A stretch of DNA of 64,000 nt from the NCBI GenBank assembly GCA_033297075.1, contig MU858197.1, forward strand, positions 30,023 through 94,022, read 5' to 3'. This document shows, piece by piece, positions 36,197 through 47,933 of the stretch; the first letter of the stretch is position 1; the number at the start of each line of letters is the position of its first letter. The translations under genes were made by a program, and so were the position numbers. The notes under the pieces were generated by a model. It had not been told where the DNA came from. It made no database searches and saw only the letters and a program-made list of their open reading frames with translations. This stretch comes from Rhypophila decipiens. Taxonomy: Eukaryota > Ascomycota > Sordariomycetes > Sordariales > Naviculisporaceae.

Positions 36197-36206
36197 NNNN
36201 NNNNNN
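36197..36206. other. Assembly gap (10 N)
   Basis: Ten N of placeholder length between a degraded sequence end and a long C homopolymer. The flanks overlap in content (see findings), so no biological sequence need be missing apart from the G/C tract. Confidence 0.95.
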
Positions 36207-36307
36207 GCTCCCCCCCCCCCCCCCACCCCGCCCCCCCCCCCCCCGCCCCCAACCCCCCCCCCCCCCCCCCCCCCCCCCGCCCGCCCCCCCCCCCCCCCCC
36301 CCCCCCC
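36207..36307. repeat. Poly-C tract beside the assembly gap
   Basis: About 100 bases almost entirely C with isolated A or G, matched by a shorter G tract at about 36075-36092 on the other side of the gap. This is probably a homopolymer read artefact around a real G/C-rich tract, so its length should not be trusted. Confidence 0.8.
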
Positions 36308-36496
36308 AAATCAAATCCATTGTTGAACTGGAAGGCAGAGGTGAGCGCCTGCCTGGGGCGTTCGTACATCTGTCTTGACTTTTCGAAATGCCCCTTTCCA
36401 AATGTAGACAGGTATCCCTACTTCTGCTTGCTGCTTCCCCAGTATTGCCCCCCGTGGCTGAGGAGAAGCACGAGGTTCTGTACTGTAGTAACCACT

Positions 36497-36825
36497 TTAC
36501 GCGGTTGTTCCGCCACCACTGCTGCCCACGGTCTGGCCACCTCCGCTTCCGCTTCTGTTTCCACCACCACTACCTCCTTCTTCATCTCGTTTATGCATAC
36601 CGCCTCCGACAGGCAAGTCGCCGGTCGCGGGTTTGTATCCCGACGACTCACTTGCGGAAGGATCCGCAGTATAGCTTGTGTCGTCCTTGCGTTTGAACAG
36701 GGGGCCGTTGTCGAACAGGTCGCTCTTGCTTCCACTGCCGCTGCCGCTGCCGCTTGAAGATCCCTGCTGGCCATATATATCGACGAGTCGTGAGACAGGT
36801 GATTCTTTTGATAGTTATTCTTGTT
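36497..36825 (-). CDS. Small Gly/Ser-rich hypothetical protein, 5' end undefined
   Basis: The minus-strand frame ending at TAA 36499-36497 has clear coding character: a (Ser-Gly)n run followed by KSDLFDNGPLFKRKDDTSY, a segment with SGYKPATGDLPVGGGMHKRDE, and a Gly-rich end. The frame is open up to a stop just above 36825, without an in-frame ATG, so at least one upstream exon is missing. The region up to about 37180 has start candidates. About 105 codons are visible. The conserved-looking core and compact length suggest a small soluble fungal protein; I do not know its function. Confidence 0.45.
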
Positions 36826-37633
36826 GGACTGAATTTGAAGTGCTGAGTGTTGAGTATTGATGACTTGAGTTGGTGCTTTGATGCTGTAGAATAAGAATAT
36901 CTACACCAGAGAGTATGGCGATATATATACTTCTCTTGGAGACAAATATCATGTTGGCCATCTCCAAGATACGCAGCTCAAGCCTTTGATATTTCGAGTT
37001 TGATACCTCCAACCGCCCAGTTGGTTGGTCACTTTGCGTGAGTTTGTTTGCTACGATATGCATGGTGTTGGATTCACGATAATATAGTTGGTTTCTAGGA
37101 TATAAAAAGATCAAAGAAGTTGTCCAAGACATACGATATAACACTCCTAGTTCAGCAGTTGACATCGTCGTCACTGGAATTTACTGTTGGCAATGGCGAG
37201 AACAAAGTCAGCTTTAAGCAGGTATATATATATATATATATATTAGGGGCCGGATATAGAATCACATTCCATATGGAATCACATGCTGAAGCGGAGCATG
37301 ATAAATCATGACCAAGACAAATTGGCTTTGACCTCCTCCCAACGGTGGAAGGTTGGACAAAAGCTGGAGCAAGGCTGTAAACTTGTATGCTTGGCTGATA
37401 TCCAGAGCAAGAACCGGGCGTTCGATGCCAATTACTACTCCATGCAATCCCCTCGATGTAAATGCAGTGGCTCATTCAGACAGAAGGAGGACCCCCAAAC
37501 CCTTATTTCGGAGCAGGTGCCTGCGGCGTCTGTAACGGCAATAATATCGTGCCAAAATCCCTATACCACTCGCTAAATGGGTATGGACAACAGGAGGAAA
37601 GAAAAATGACCATGCACAAAGATAGACCATGTC
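36826..37633. other. Upstream region of the small Gly/Ser protein; 3' flank of VTA1
   Basis: An undetermined 5' exon of the minus-strand small protein gene probably lies in 36826-37180. The remainder is AT-rich and includes an (AT)n tract. Confidence 0.4.
37222..37244. repeat. (TA)n microsatellite
   Basis: About eleven TA dinucleotides in tandem in an intergenic AT-rich stretch. Confidence 0.9.
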
Positions 37634-39017
37634 TTATGACGCACCCAACAACTTCAGCGCTGCCCTCAACTCCTTCACAGCCGTTGGGACATCCTCAAAG
37701 TTCAGAGCAGAAATGGCCCATTTTGCGTGCTTCTGTGCGCTCACCATGGCAGCCTCATCCACATGGGCAGGCACAACCGGCACATAGGTCGCAGGCGGCG
37801 GCGCCGAATGGTGCGCCGTGTTTGCGGTTGGCGTCATGTTTGTGTAATAGCTGCTCGTTGGTGGATTGACCGGAGGTGAGGCTACTGCGGGCGTCTGGTA
37901 GGGACTTGGAGCAAACGTCGGGGGAGGTGCCCATTGTGCAGGGGGCGGTGGGTTGTTGGGCGGCGGAGACCATTGAGTCGTAGGCGGAGGCGGGATTACG
38001 GGACCAGGCTGAGTGTGCGACCACTCAGTCGGGGCTGATGGGAAGCTGGGAGCGGCAGAGTCTATCGGCGAAGGGAGCGAAGCGGAGTTGAAGTAATCCT
38101 GTCTCGGCGCCGGATCGGTGAGTTGCGTAGGCACACCAGGCAAATTCAACTCGCCGTCTGATACCGCCGAAGGCCCCCCACTGGCAGGGCTTTGAGGCAG
38201 CGAGACTCCGGCAGCATCTCGCGGCAGGTCAGCATCTGGCACCTCCTCGACCGTGACATGTCGGGGTCCCGCGCCGCTTAGCCCCTGAACCTCGGGATCG
38301 TTTGGATCAAGAGCCGGCTGTTGAACCTGGGGTTCTTCGTGTTTCGGATTCGACTCGTTCGGGTCCTTGCCTTCTTTGAGCGCCTTTGCTATCCTCGCCG
38401 CATTCCACTTTGCGTACTTGATCTTTTGTTGCGTCTCTTGATCGGGCTGCCCCCAGATATTCACGAGATGAAAGAAGGTAGCCGCTGCGTCGAACGTTGT
38501 CGCCGTTTGTCTGGTGCCTGGTCAGCTCTGTGTACAACGACGGGGAATAGGGCGCACATACTGTGTGACCTTGTTTGCTTTGACGACCCGCTCGGCCCTG
38601 TCCAATGTCTCTTGCGCAAACTGCTCGACATATGCCTGGCCAGCGATATCATCCAAGATGGCATCTTCATGCGCATACTCTTTTTTCGTCTGTGGGGGTC
38701 CGTTGTCAATGAAAGGGTCCACAGATAGGCCCGGCAGCTGCTTCGCGAACCTGTTCCAACTTGTCCATCAAATTCATCGTGTAGGCCAGCACCTCTTGGT
38801 CGGTATTGTGGAGCGATTTGGCAAGGATCTGGTTAACAACCCAGTACTCGCCTGGTATGCTATGGTCAGCGAGATATTACCTGGCCTGGACGTGGACGAT
38901 AAACATACACCAATATGCGATAATCGGCTTGACCTGCTGGAGCTGGGCAGCCTTGGTTGCGCATTTCCAGATGTTGATATCGGCCTGCTTCAGGGCCGCG
39001 GGGATGCTGTCGGCCAT
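37634..39017 (-). CDS. VTA1: Vacuolar protein sorting factor VTA1 (LIP5-type)
   Basis: Activator of the AAA ATPase Vps4 in ESCRT-III disassembly at endosomes. Exons 39017-38909, 38851-38751, 38689-38562 and 38510-37634 give 404 aa. The N-terminal helical domain (tandem MIT-like, about residues 1-155) is built from MADSIPAALKQADINIWKCA, YWVVNQILAKSLHNTD, DIAGQAYVEQFAQETLDRAE and TFDAAATFFHLVNIWGQ. A long Pro/Ser/Ala-rich linker has repeated PPP blocks. The C-terminal Vta1 dimerisation/Vps4-binding helices are AQKHAKWAISALNFEDVPTA and VKELRAALKLLG. Every junction restores the frame; the first donor is the GTATGT three bases inside the first apparent GT. Confidence 0.93.
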
Positions 39018-39810
39018 GGCGATGATGGACTCTGATGAGCTTGTGGGCGCCGTTATGAGTTCGTTGCGAATATATCTCTTGAGGAATCACGTTGAAATGG
39101 TCTGGAACCGGTGAAGTCGTGTCAAAGTTAGGCAGATACCTGGTGGCTTGCGAAGCTTGTTGGAACCTCAGCCGATAGTAGTTGGCACTGCTCCCGCTGT
39201 CGTCAGCGTGCCTTGGACAGCCCGTCGCAACCCCGCCTCAGCTGTCCCCAGTTGGACTAGGGCCACTAGGCCGCAGAACACGCATGGAAGGAACTCAGGG
39301 CCGGGATTAGGGAGCTTGGGCCACCCGCCTTATGTCAGACTGCCAGTGACAGAAGCCGACAGAAACCACGGAACCTCATTGGACCCGATCACTTGTCAAT
39401 GGTGGCACTACCGCCGCCCCAGCTGCTAACAACCTTGCAGCCGTTGAAATGTGTTCTTTTTCCAAACACGGAAAGATGCCAGCTTTTGCTTTGACACCAC
39501 CGCCATCCATCGTCAGGTGAATTGAAAGCTTATATGGTTGGCTCTGGATCTTATTCAGGCCTCAGATCCTTTTTCTGAATCTCTTCTCGTCCCATTTTCT
39601 TTGTCTGTAAATCTGTTCCTTGTATTCCGTACTTGGTACCCCGCTAATATCCTCGGGCGAGCCACTAACACGTCGACGTGAGAGAGCTCCTCGCTGAGCT
39701 TGATATTTGTTGCCTCCTGCTTGTTTGCTGCTTGAGAATTCCACCTCGTAACAGACACCACTCCTATAACACCCAACAGACAGCACGGAAACGGATAGCA
39801 GCATCCAGCT
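39018..39810. other. Divergent promoter region (VTA1 / HDEL thioredoxin protein)
   Basis: 790 bp between divergent genes. No RNA gene or repeat recognised. Confidence 0.5.
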
Positions 39811-41399
39811 ATGCATCAACCCACCCTCTGCGCTCTAGCAGTCTCTCTGCTGGCTGCTCTCCCTGGCGCTCAGGCCGAAAACCTCTACACCAAGAAGTCA
39901 CCCGTCCTGCAGGTGGATTCCAAGAGCTATGACAGATTGATTGCTAAGAGCAATCACACCTCTGTATGTCTGCCAATGTCACCTCCTCAAAGGCTAAAAC
40001 TAACACCCACGTCCCCCAGATCGTCGAGTTCTACGCCCCGTGGTGTGGTCACTGCAAGAACCTCAAGCCCGCCTACGAAAAGGCGGCCAAGAACCTCGAA
40101 GGCCTCGCCAAGGTAGCCGCCATCAACTGCGACGATGATACCAACAAGCCTTTCTGTGGCCAAATGGGCGTCCAGGGCTTCCCGACCCTCAAGATTGTTC
40201 GCCCCAAGAAGGGCGGCGGAAAGCCCATGGTAGAGGACTACCAGGGCCAGCGAACAGCCAGCGCCATTGTCGAGGCCGTCGTCTCCAAGATCAACAACAA
40301 TGTGGTCAAGGTCGAGGATAAGAACCTCGACAAGTTCCTTGGCGACAAGAACGAGACGGCCAAGGCGATCCTTTTCACAGACAAGGGCACCACTTCTGCC
40401 TTGATGAAGAGCTTGGCCATTGATTTCCTGGACGTCATCACCGTCGGTCAGGTACGGAACAACCAGAAGAAGTCGGTCGACACGTTTGGTGTGACCAAAT
40501 ACCCGACACTCGTCCTCCTTCCTGGCGGCGATGCGCCTGGAAAGGTCTACGATGGCGAGATCAAGAAAGAAGCAATGGTCAAGTTCCTGTCACAGGTCGC
40601 CGAGCCCAACCCTGACCCTGCGCCAGTAAAGGCCAAGGGCGACAAGAAGGAGAAGGATAAGAAAGAGAAGAAAGAAAAGGAGAAGAAGAAAGAACCCAAG
40701 TCCAAGGCCACCTCCGAGTCTTCATCCGAGACCGAGACCGAGACCGAGGCCCCTACAACCACTCAACAGGCCCCCGTGATTGTCGAGACCGCCATTCCCA
40801 TCCCCAAGATCAACACCCCCGAAAAGCTCATCAAGGAGTGCCTCACGGCGAAATCCCACACTTGCGTCCTCGCCTTCGTCCCTGACGGTGAAGACGCCAA
40901 GGCCCAGCAAGCCCTCACCAGCCTCTCAGAGCTCGCCTTCAAGCACGCCCAGGCCAAGCGCCACCTCTTCCCCTTCTTTGAGGTCCCCAAGAGCAACAAC
41001 GCCGCCACCTCGCTCATGAAGTCGCTCCACCTGACCGGAGACGTCGAGATCATTGCCCTCAACGCCCGCCGTGGATGGTGGAGACACTATCAGGCTGCTG
41101 ATTTCGGCCACGAGAACGTCGAGAGCTGGATTGATGCCATTCGCATGAGCGAGGGCGTCAAGAAGAAGCTCCCCGAGGGCGTTGTGGCTATTGCGGTTGA
41201 GGAGGAGGTCAAGCCCAAGGCTACGCCCGAGGAGGTTCCCGTCGAGGAGACCCCTGAGGCCACCGAGGCTGTCAAGACCGAGGAGCCAGCTGAGACGGTT
41301 ACTCCTGAGCCGAGCACCAAGGACGCTGAGCCTTCGAGCGAGACTGAGGCTACGGAGCCTACTCCGGAGGCCGAGACTGCTTCTCATGATGAGCTTTAA
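39811..41399 (+). CDS. ER-resident thioredoxin-domain protein (PDI family, Mpd1/P5-like), HDEL
   Basis: ER lumen oxidoreductase expected to form or isomerise disulfides. Exons 39811-39963 and 40020-41399 (GTATGT...CCCAG) give 510 aa. A signal peptide (residues 1-22, hydrophobic core ALAVSLLAALPG) leads to a thioredoxin domain with active site APWCGHCKNLKPAYEKAAKN (Cys59, Cys62) and the cis-Pro segment GVQGFPTLKI. A second, redox-inactive thioredoxin-like domain is followed by a Lys/Glu-rich stretch (about 254-280), then Ser/Glu/Thr repeats and a third folded segment. A long acidic Glu/Pro/Thr tail ends in HDEL for ER retrieval. One CXXC only places it with the single-domain Mpd1/P5-like group, not classical two-site PDI. 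The charged insert and tail are longer than in yeast Mpd1. Confidence 0.92.
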
Positions 41400-41891
41400 A
41401 CGGAAAAGAGCGTTGTCTGTCTGTAATCTTGTTTGTTGTTCTGGGTTTAAGGATCTTTTCATATTAGTCTGGAGCATATGGAGTCTGTCTGCCCGTACTG
41501 ACTGGTTCAATCTCTGATGGGAGCCGTCATTGGATTGAGCGATGCGGCGAGCAAAAAGTGGAAATACATAGTCGCTGAAACAAAATAATACAAAAATTAG
41601 CACATTGAACAAAATACCGATGCTCTTGTCTCACCCTGGGAACGGAAGCGATGGCTCTTGTATAAATGGTATATTTGAGTCGTAACAGTCGTTGACATCG
41701 CCAAACCACCTTTCGCCCCATGCACATATATTCAACGCGATGCACCCGTAAACCCCCTTTTTATCACTTATTTTGGTGTCTGCACGTCCCATTTGTACGG
41801 GGTATATCCATCACTACTCGGTCGGTGTAAACAGCTCTCGTCCACCGTAAACACCCAAATCCTTACAACTTACCGCATTCACTCAGCCAGG
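41400..41891. other. Convergent intergenic region, no gene seen
   Basis: 490 bp between the 3' ends of the HDEL protein gene and SKI6. No recognisable element. Confidence 0.5.
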
Positions 41892-42801
41892 CTAGTCCAG
41901 ATCCATATCCTCCAGCCCAACACCCTTCTCAATCGCCCCCTCCTCCAACATCCTCCGTCCCTTTTCCCGCACCACCTTGTCCATAATATCGCGTACCTGC
42001 TTGCACCCGTCCACACCTACCGCCAACATTCCCTCAAGCCGACTAACTTGTACTCGGCTCTCACAAACCAGCACAATAACCCGATCACTCTGCCCAAGCG
42101 TAGCAACTGTAAGTCCCGGAAGCTCTTGTTCCTCCTGGTGATTCATGTCCAGCAAGGGGTCGGCTTTCTCGTCGTTGGCGGCATAGGTAGATGTTGATCC
42201 TGCCGTGCAAGCCGCTACGTAATCCGTCATTGCGATGCCGGCGTCTATGCATGCTAGAGTTGCGGCGTTTAATAGCGCTGCGAGGAGGGATCCGTCTTGG
42301 GAGAGGACGTGTAAGGATATACTGATTGTTGAGCGTGGGTACAAGTGCGTGTGGAGGGATGAGGAGAGCGCCGAGGAGATGGTTGATTGGAGTTCGAGTA
42401 TTCCTCTATTGTGTTTTAATACAGTTAGCTGGCTGGGGGGCATTGAATTGGGCGGGATAAAAGACTGACTTGTCATTCCGACCTCGCCGTTTCCGATCAA
42501 CGGAACTGAATCCCGCCAGGACGACACTGACAACTACCTCGGCATCACCATCTCGAGAACCACCGCCACCGCTGCCGAGGGCACCAGCTGCTGCGCCGCC
42601 TGTGGTACCGACACGTCGCGCGCCCGACTCACTGGGCCCGGTGACCACGCACATCACCTTTGTGTGGCCCATCTCGAGGTAGCTTGATCCATCGGCTGCG
42701 GGTTGGGTGCGGATTTGCGCGTGGATGCGCCGCAATTCGTTCCATCGGCGCCCGTCGACCCGTAGGAGGGCGAGGTTGTAGGCTGATGTGTCTAGGGGCA
42801 T
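41892..42801 (-). CDS. SKI6: Exosome complex subunit RRP41/SKI6 (RNase PH fold)
   Basis: Core ring subunit of the RNA exosome for 3'-5' RNA processing and decay. Exons 42801-42470 and 42405-41892 (GTCAGT donor, AATAG acceptor) give 281 aa. MPLDTSAYNLALLRVDGRRW is the conserved opening, which is why I chose 42801 over the ATG seven codons upstream. The RNase PH domain includes RRIHAQIRTQPAADGSSYLE, MGHTKVMCVVTGP, LHTHLYPRSTISISLHVLSQ and GSLLAALLNAATLACIDAGI. A Gly/Ala-rich insertion (AAAGALGSGGGG) between the first strands is longer than in yeast. The phosphorolytic Asp/Arg pair is not evident, in line with the inactive eukaryotic ring. Confidence 0.94.
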
Positions 42802-45206
42802 TTCTTCTTCGGGACTCTGCAATTGGTTCTATTTTGGGGTTCGGGGGTTTGTGTTTTTGTCGTCAGGCCCAGTGGCCTAGCTACGTAGCTATCCGCAAAC
42901 GACGTTATCGATACGCTTCTTGGGAGATAGCTTTGATTGGCTCGAAAGTGTTTTCGTTGGTCCCTTCTTTTCGAGTTGGCTTGTCTCTGGTTATCGCAAT
43001 GCTGATTGATTCTCTGGGTCTTTCGTCTCGTCGGCGCAGTTGTCGCAGGTTTATTGTTTACAGTGCATGCAGCTGCACGTTGGCATTATCGTGAAGCAAG
43101 CACAAGAAAAATTGGCGGTGTTCCTATCGACAAGCTCGATAACGATTTTGGGTGCGGCAGGATTTCGCGGGGCAGCACGGCGGTACGTACATGTACAGTA
43201 CCTTGCCAAGCTTGCAGAGAGCGGAATGGTCCGTGGGCTATGGCCAATCAGAGCACAGGTCAACAACCGCCATCTTGTCCTTATCAGCTTGTGCAGAAGA
43301 CCATTCATCGTTGGAATTCATGACGATTGTTTTCCCAGGTCGTTGGGCCATTGAAACAGGTCTCGTCTTTGTTTTAAGCCACTGACGAAAGAACTCGACC
43401 TTGTGGCCGAATAATTAATTGGCTCTCAAAGGGCCGTTCTCGAAATTTGGAAACAAATTAATTTGGAGCCGACACGACAACACATCTTTGGCGGCTTGGT
43501 TACTGTTGGCTGCTATTTTCATTCTGATTACTGTGCTGACCTTGGTTACGCCGCAAAGTCTAATAACAAACACATCTTCAATCGTGGCGGGTGATCGAGG
43601 CACAGCAGCCGACTCCTCCTCCTCATGGAAGGAACATCAAAAGAAGGTTGTGTTCCTTTTCGAGGTCCGTTTTACGTGGCAGCGACACAAGATTAAGGTG
43701 CTGAGGGGCTTGTTTTCCGTTGGACCGTCCCTCCCGTCCCTTTTTCTGTACACACGTGCACCCGACTGGCCTGACTGTCGCCCTCGTCACCCTTCTTCGT
43801 CTTCATCGCACGTGGATGACGGACCTTGTTGGTCCCTTTGACAGCAGTGACAGTGATGCATTGAAAAATGAAAACAACACAGGGATACACCAGAATCGAC
43901 ATTTTACGACTTTCATGCTCTTTGTTTTCATCAGCCAACCTTTTTTCCATGTCATCCCATATCGAGAAGGTGAAACAAACCTTCGAGGTTCAGGCCTGTC
44001 GCTGCACAGCGGCGCCACCCACCAAAACGCTCCACCGCTGTGGATTTCTCCTAATCAGACGCATTGGCAGCCAAGGGACACGACTAACAGCACGACACCA
44101 AGACTGAGCGGCAGCATGTTAGTGACTCGGTGATTTGCTCATCAAAATGTTCATCTCGATTCCGGGCCAAGAACTGGGCCGGCGCCTGCCGTGACTTTAA
44201 GCACCGGAACCCAAGAGAACCCTCAACGACTCGTTGCGACTCCATAATCCCCCCCTGAGAACGAGTTTTCTCCTCCTTGCAGAACGGTCGAGAACAGGGC
44301 GATCTTGGCCAAGAATGATGTTGCCGGGTCATTGACGAATCCCATCAGCTGAATTATGGAGATGTTCCTTGGAAAATCTTGCAGTTCCTGCAGTAGCGCT
44401 GGGGACGGGATGGATTGCGTGGCAAAGGCCCACTGGCAACACGTTGGAAAACGGCTCACTGCAGTGGTTGCGTGAGTTGGCAGAGTTGGCGAGAATGCGA
44501 ATTGCATCAGTCGTCGGGCAGCCATCCGGCGCGGGTACCTATGAAAAGATAACCGCAGGCGACATGACAATTGCCGACGGCACCCAATCCTGGACAGAGA
44601 TGAACGGTGACCAATGGGACGGCGTTGGGACCTGCGCCAGGTTTTGATTGCGGGCCGCTGCTGGCCACTCAGAGGTGGAGATTCCAAGAGATCCCCTTCA
44701 CCCTTTTGGATGTTGGCAAGAGATGGACAGGGGTGTTATTAAGGAACGCTGGCCAGGCTCATTTCCAGGGCAGCGCCCCTTGCATTCCTCAAGTCTCTCC
44801 CGTCACCCACTCTCGTCAACACACAAACCTGGACCTCTTCCGTCCTTTCCATTCTTTCCCCTTTTGCACCTTTCGACGCAGCTTCGCGCTTCCATCCACT
44901 CTTTTGTCGAGATAGTCCCATCTCACCACAGTCATTCTTTTAAACAATTGTGTCACCGCTACACAATTGATATTGTCTCGATTACACTCACTCATCTTCG
45001 TCCCAACTGCATCGACTACCGTTGTTCATTGTCGGGTACCCTGGAAGCAACGAAAACGCCGCATATCGCACAAGGTCCTCTGCCGAACCTGATGTTCATT
45101 CAACCATAAATACCTGGCAGTAACGAAGGAACGAGATCTGTTTTAGACGGGCTTTTTTGGAAAACAACCACTTCTAGACTTTTTTCTCATATACGCGACT
45201 GCGAAA
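42802..45206. other. Divergent intergenic region (SKI6 / Asp f 4-like gene)
   Basis: 2.4 kb. From about 44780 to 45200 the plus strand is pyrimidine-rich and leader-like. A 5-codon uORF (ATG 45092, stop 45107-45109) lies about 100 nt before the Asp f 4-like start. I found no gene or repeat elsewhere. Confidence 0.5.
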
Positions 45207-46106
45207 ATGCATCTTTCACACCTTCTCCTTGTGGCGGGCGCCGTGCTCGCCGCTGCCCACCCTTCAGCTCCAGCTCACGCTCACCTCCACCGGCACGCTC
45301 ATGAAAAGCGCGGCAAGAAGTTCTGGAAGGCCGAGAAGCCTCACAACCTCATCCCTCTCCCGACCCCCGCTGAGGAGCCTGCGCCGGCCTTCAGCGCGGC
45401 TTCTGTCCCTGCTCCTCCTGAAGGCAAAGGCAAGGGCAAAGGCAAGTCGATGCCCAAGCCAGAGGTCCCCAAGCCCGACTACATCCCGTTCTGCCCCGGA
45501 GATAGCAAGGTCAAGCGTGTTACCGAAGCGCAGGTTCATTACAAGGGCAACACGGGCAGGTGCGGCTGGAATTCCAACATGATCGTCATCCCCAACGAAA
45601 TCGCCGACAAGTACGATTACCTTCAGACCTACACCAACGTGGCCGAGGAGGAGTATGAGGTCCGCTGCTGGAACAAGATCGGACCCGATGGCGGTCTCAC
45701 GGGCCAGTTCAGCGTCACCAAGGACCAGCATCTCGTATTCAAGCTTGCCCCGGGCGAGACCAAGACTGTTGCTTTCGACGTCAACACCCAAGGTGTCTGC
45801 GCTTTCGCCCCCAAGGAGATTCCCCTGACTCCCTTTGGACAGTTCGCCGGAGTCTGGGCCGAGTTTGACTGGGAGAACACCAGCAACGAGGGCTGGTCTG
45901 GCGCCGATTGCTCGTCCCTCGTTGCCCAGCACTACAACATGGACGTCCCCGGCTGCTCCATGTGCGAGGGCGGCATCTGCTCCGTCATCCACCCCGGCGG
46001 TATCGGTGAGAACGCCTACACGCGCGGTATGGAGGCGCTTGACGGCATCGGTCTCAACATCAAGCCTGGTCCCGCCACCATGGTCGTCCTGGTCGGTGTC
46101 AACTAA
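45207..46106 (+). CDS. Secreted Asp f 4-like protein
   Basis: Extracellular protein of the fungal allergen Asp f 4 family, function unknown. It is intronless, 299 aa. A signal peptide (MHLSHLLLVAGAVLAAAHPS) is followed by a His-rich stretch with alternating Ala/His and a Lys-Arg pair at about residue 35, a possible Kex2 site. A Pro-rich spacer contains a GKGKGKGK run. The globular domain (about 95-299) has NTGRCGWNSNMIVI, APGETKTVAFDVNTQGVCAF, GWSGADCSSLVAQHYNMDVPG, CSMCEGGICSVIHPGG and NAYTRGMEALDGIG, the family's conserved segments with paired Cys. Related proteins respond to cell-wall or host conditions; nothing here shows regulation beyond the short uORF. Confidence 0.85.
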   Translation: MHLSHLLLVAGAVLAAAHPSAPAHAHLHRHAHEKRGKKFWKAEKPHNLIPLPTPAEEPAPAFSAASVPAPPEGKGKGKGKSMPKPEVPKPDYIPFCPGDSKVKRVTEAQVHYKGNTGRCGWNSNMIVIPNEIADKYDYLQTYTNVAEEEYEVRCWNKIGPDGGLTGQFSVTKDQHLVFKLAPGETKTVAFDVNTQGVCAFAPKEIPLTPFGQFAGVWAEFDWENTSNEGWSGADCSSLVAQHYNMDVPGCSMCEGGICSVIHPGGIGENAYTRGMEALDGIGLNIKPGPATMVVLVGVN

Positions 46107-47933
46107 GGGAAGATTTATGGATAATCTACGGTGGACAATTTTATGTCAACTTCTTCACGTCTGACGGTGCACGCGGTGTGCACCTGATAGGGGTTTTATC
46201 TTCTTCATTTTGGATAACTATACAATGTCATTATATTATATCCCGCCATGATCTGTATCTGGGCCAAGAGAATGCTGCTTTTTTCTTTCTTGTCGTTTAC
46301 TGGGAGAGCAGCATACTGCAGATCTAGACACAGCAATGTTTATTGGTATATTTCTTTAACATACTTCGTCCTTGTGGGTGCTTGTGATATTCCTTAGCCA
46401 AATGTGAGAATTTTCGATATAATACTTGCATGTCAAGACTTGGCTCAAGTCATGATGAGCCGTGACAATTTTGATCCTCATTGGGTCAATCTTCTTGCTC
46501 ATTGCTCATTGATTATTCGCCGTCAACACCCTGATAAGAAAATATTGTTGGCGATTTCATCCGATAAACACAAACAACATGATACGTGGCTCTTTGCATT
46601 CTTCATCTTGAACGTGCAAAAAAAGGCACGCCGCCGCATCTTCCCCACCCACAGAGCCCGGCTGGTACACACGCACGGCGACGTAGATTACAAACTGTAC
46701 GAGGCCATACGTGCAGTGTACAGCATATAGCTAGTCATCGATAATATGCCCACCCGCAAGCTGTCAGACGAGCTGCGCGCGGTGTTGCTTCTGGGTCTCA
46801 CGTATATTACCTGACCACCTTATCAGTTCCCGAGTTGACCAATATCGCGACTTGTTGACTGATAGGCTAAATCACCATACACACGTATACAGGTTTTCTC
46901 TCATCACTTCGTCTCTCTCCCGTCCACTCACGTGCTGGATATTGAGTCTGAGTTTTTCCGAGATTACACACTTTCCAGACTTCCAGCTTTGTGGCCATTC
47001 AGAAGGACACCTGGAATAATTAGATGGACGGATAAGACTTGTCTTGTTTATATATCTCCTCTAGTATACCTTACCGGTGCCTATCAAATTGGCTTGGTCA
47101 CATTGAGAGGCTATAGCTCTTATAGCTCCTTCATACCTCGAACGGGACAGCTTCCAAACAGATGAGTCACTCGTTATTCACTCCCTCGCTTGGAAGCTTG
47201 CACATACCTGACCTGTCTGTCATGATTGAGGAACGGGAACTCTATTCATTTGCTGATAGACGCCCACTAAGGTATATAGATAAGACAGCAGGATGCCTGC
47301 TGCAAATGTCACAGTTGCAGTCTGTATGGGCGGGCCGATGCATCCAAGGCAGGAGGCCAGATATCTCAACGACTTCGCGTTCACCTCAATTTTATTCAAT
47401 ATGGACATGACTTGCCCTTATATGCTCATGCGGTGGCATGATGTTCGAAACAATCACAGCATCTTGTTTTCGTGCCCCTGCAGGATTCAGTTGTCATCTC
47501 TGCAAAAAAAGAAAACAAAAACATTTATATTCTCTCCGCAGCATGTGCCTCTTCTGTTTAGGAAGTCTCACAACATGTATTATCTATATAAAAACAAAGG
47601 CAGGAACTGCTGAGGTACATCGGTGCCCACAGACCAGCACCTCGAGTCCTGCAACATCATGTAATGATGATGTGTACTTGCCGCCCTACAGTGACGGCGA
47701 GCGCCAAGAACCATACCACTCGGCCAAACCGTTCCTAAAAAGGAGCTCAAATTACAGAAGTTGTCAGGACCTCTGCAATTCAATGGTTATATACCCATTC
47801 AGCACACCGCCGTTACTCCTACCACGACATGAAGTCACTGCACGAGTATGACTATATTGGTCCCTGAACTGCTTTTCACAATCCACAAAGGTGCAAACAC
47901 TTTAATATTTCATTCTGTTGTCCTTTAACGCTC
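46107..47933. other. Intergenic, no gene seen
   Basis: 1.8 kb, AT-rich in 46200-46600. A 108-codon open frame near 46404-46730 has no domain-like content and mixed composition. Confidence 0.45.

Noticed and set aside
36207..36378. Pro-rich and Gly-rich frames across the poly-C tract
   Set aside because: They arise from the homopolymer beside the N gap and are an artefact.
46404..46730. 108-codon plus-strand frame
   Set aside because: No domain, no splice context, composition of AT-rich intergenic DNA.
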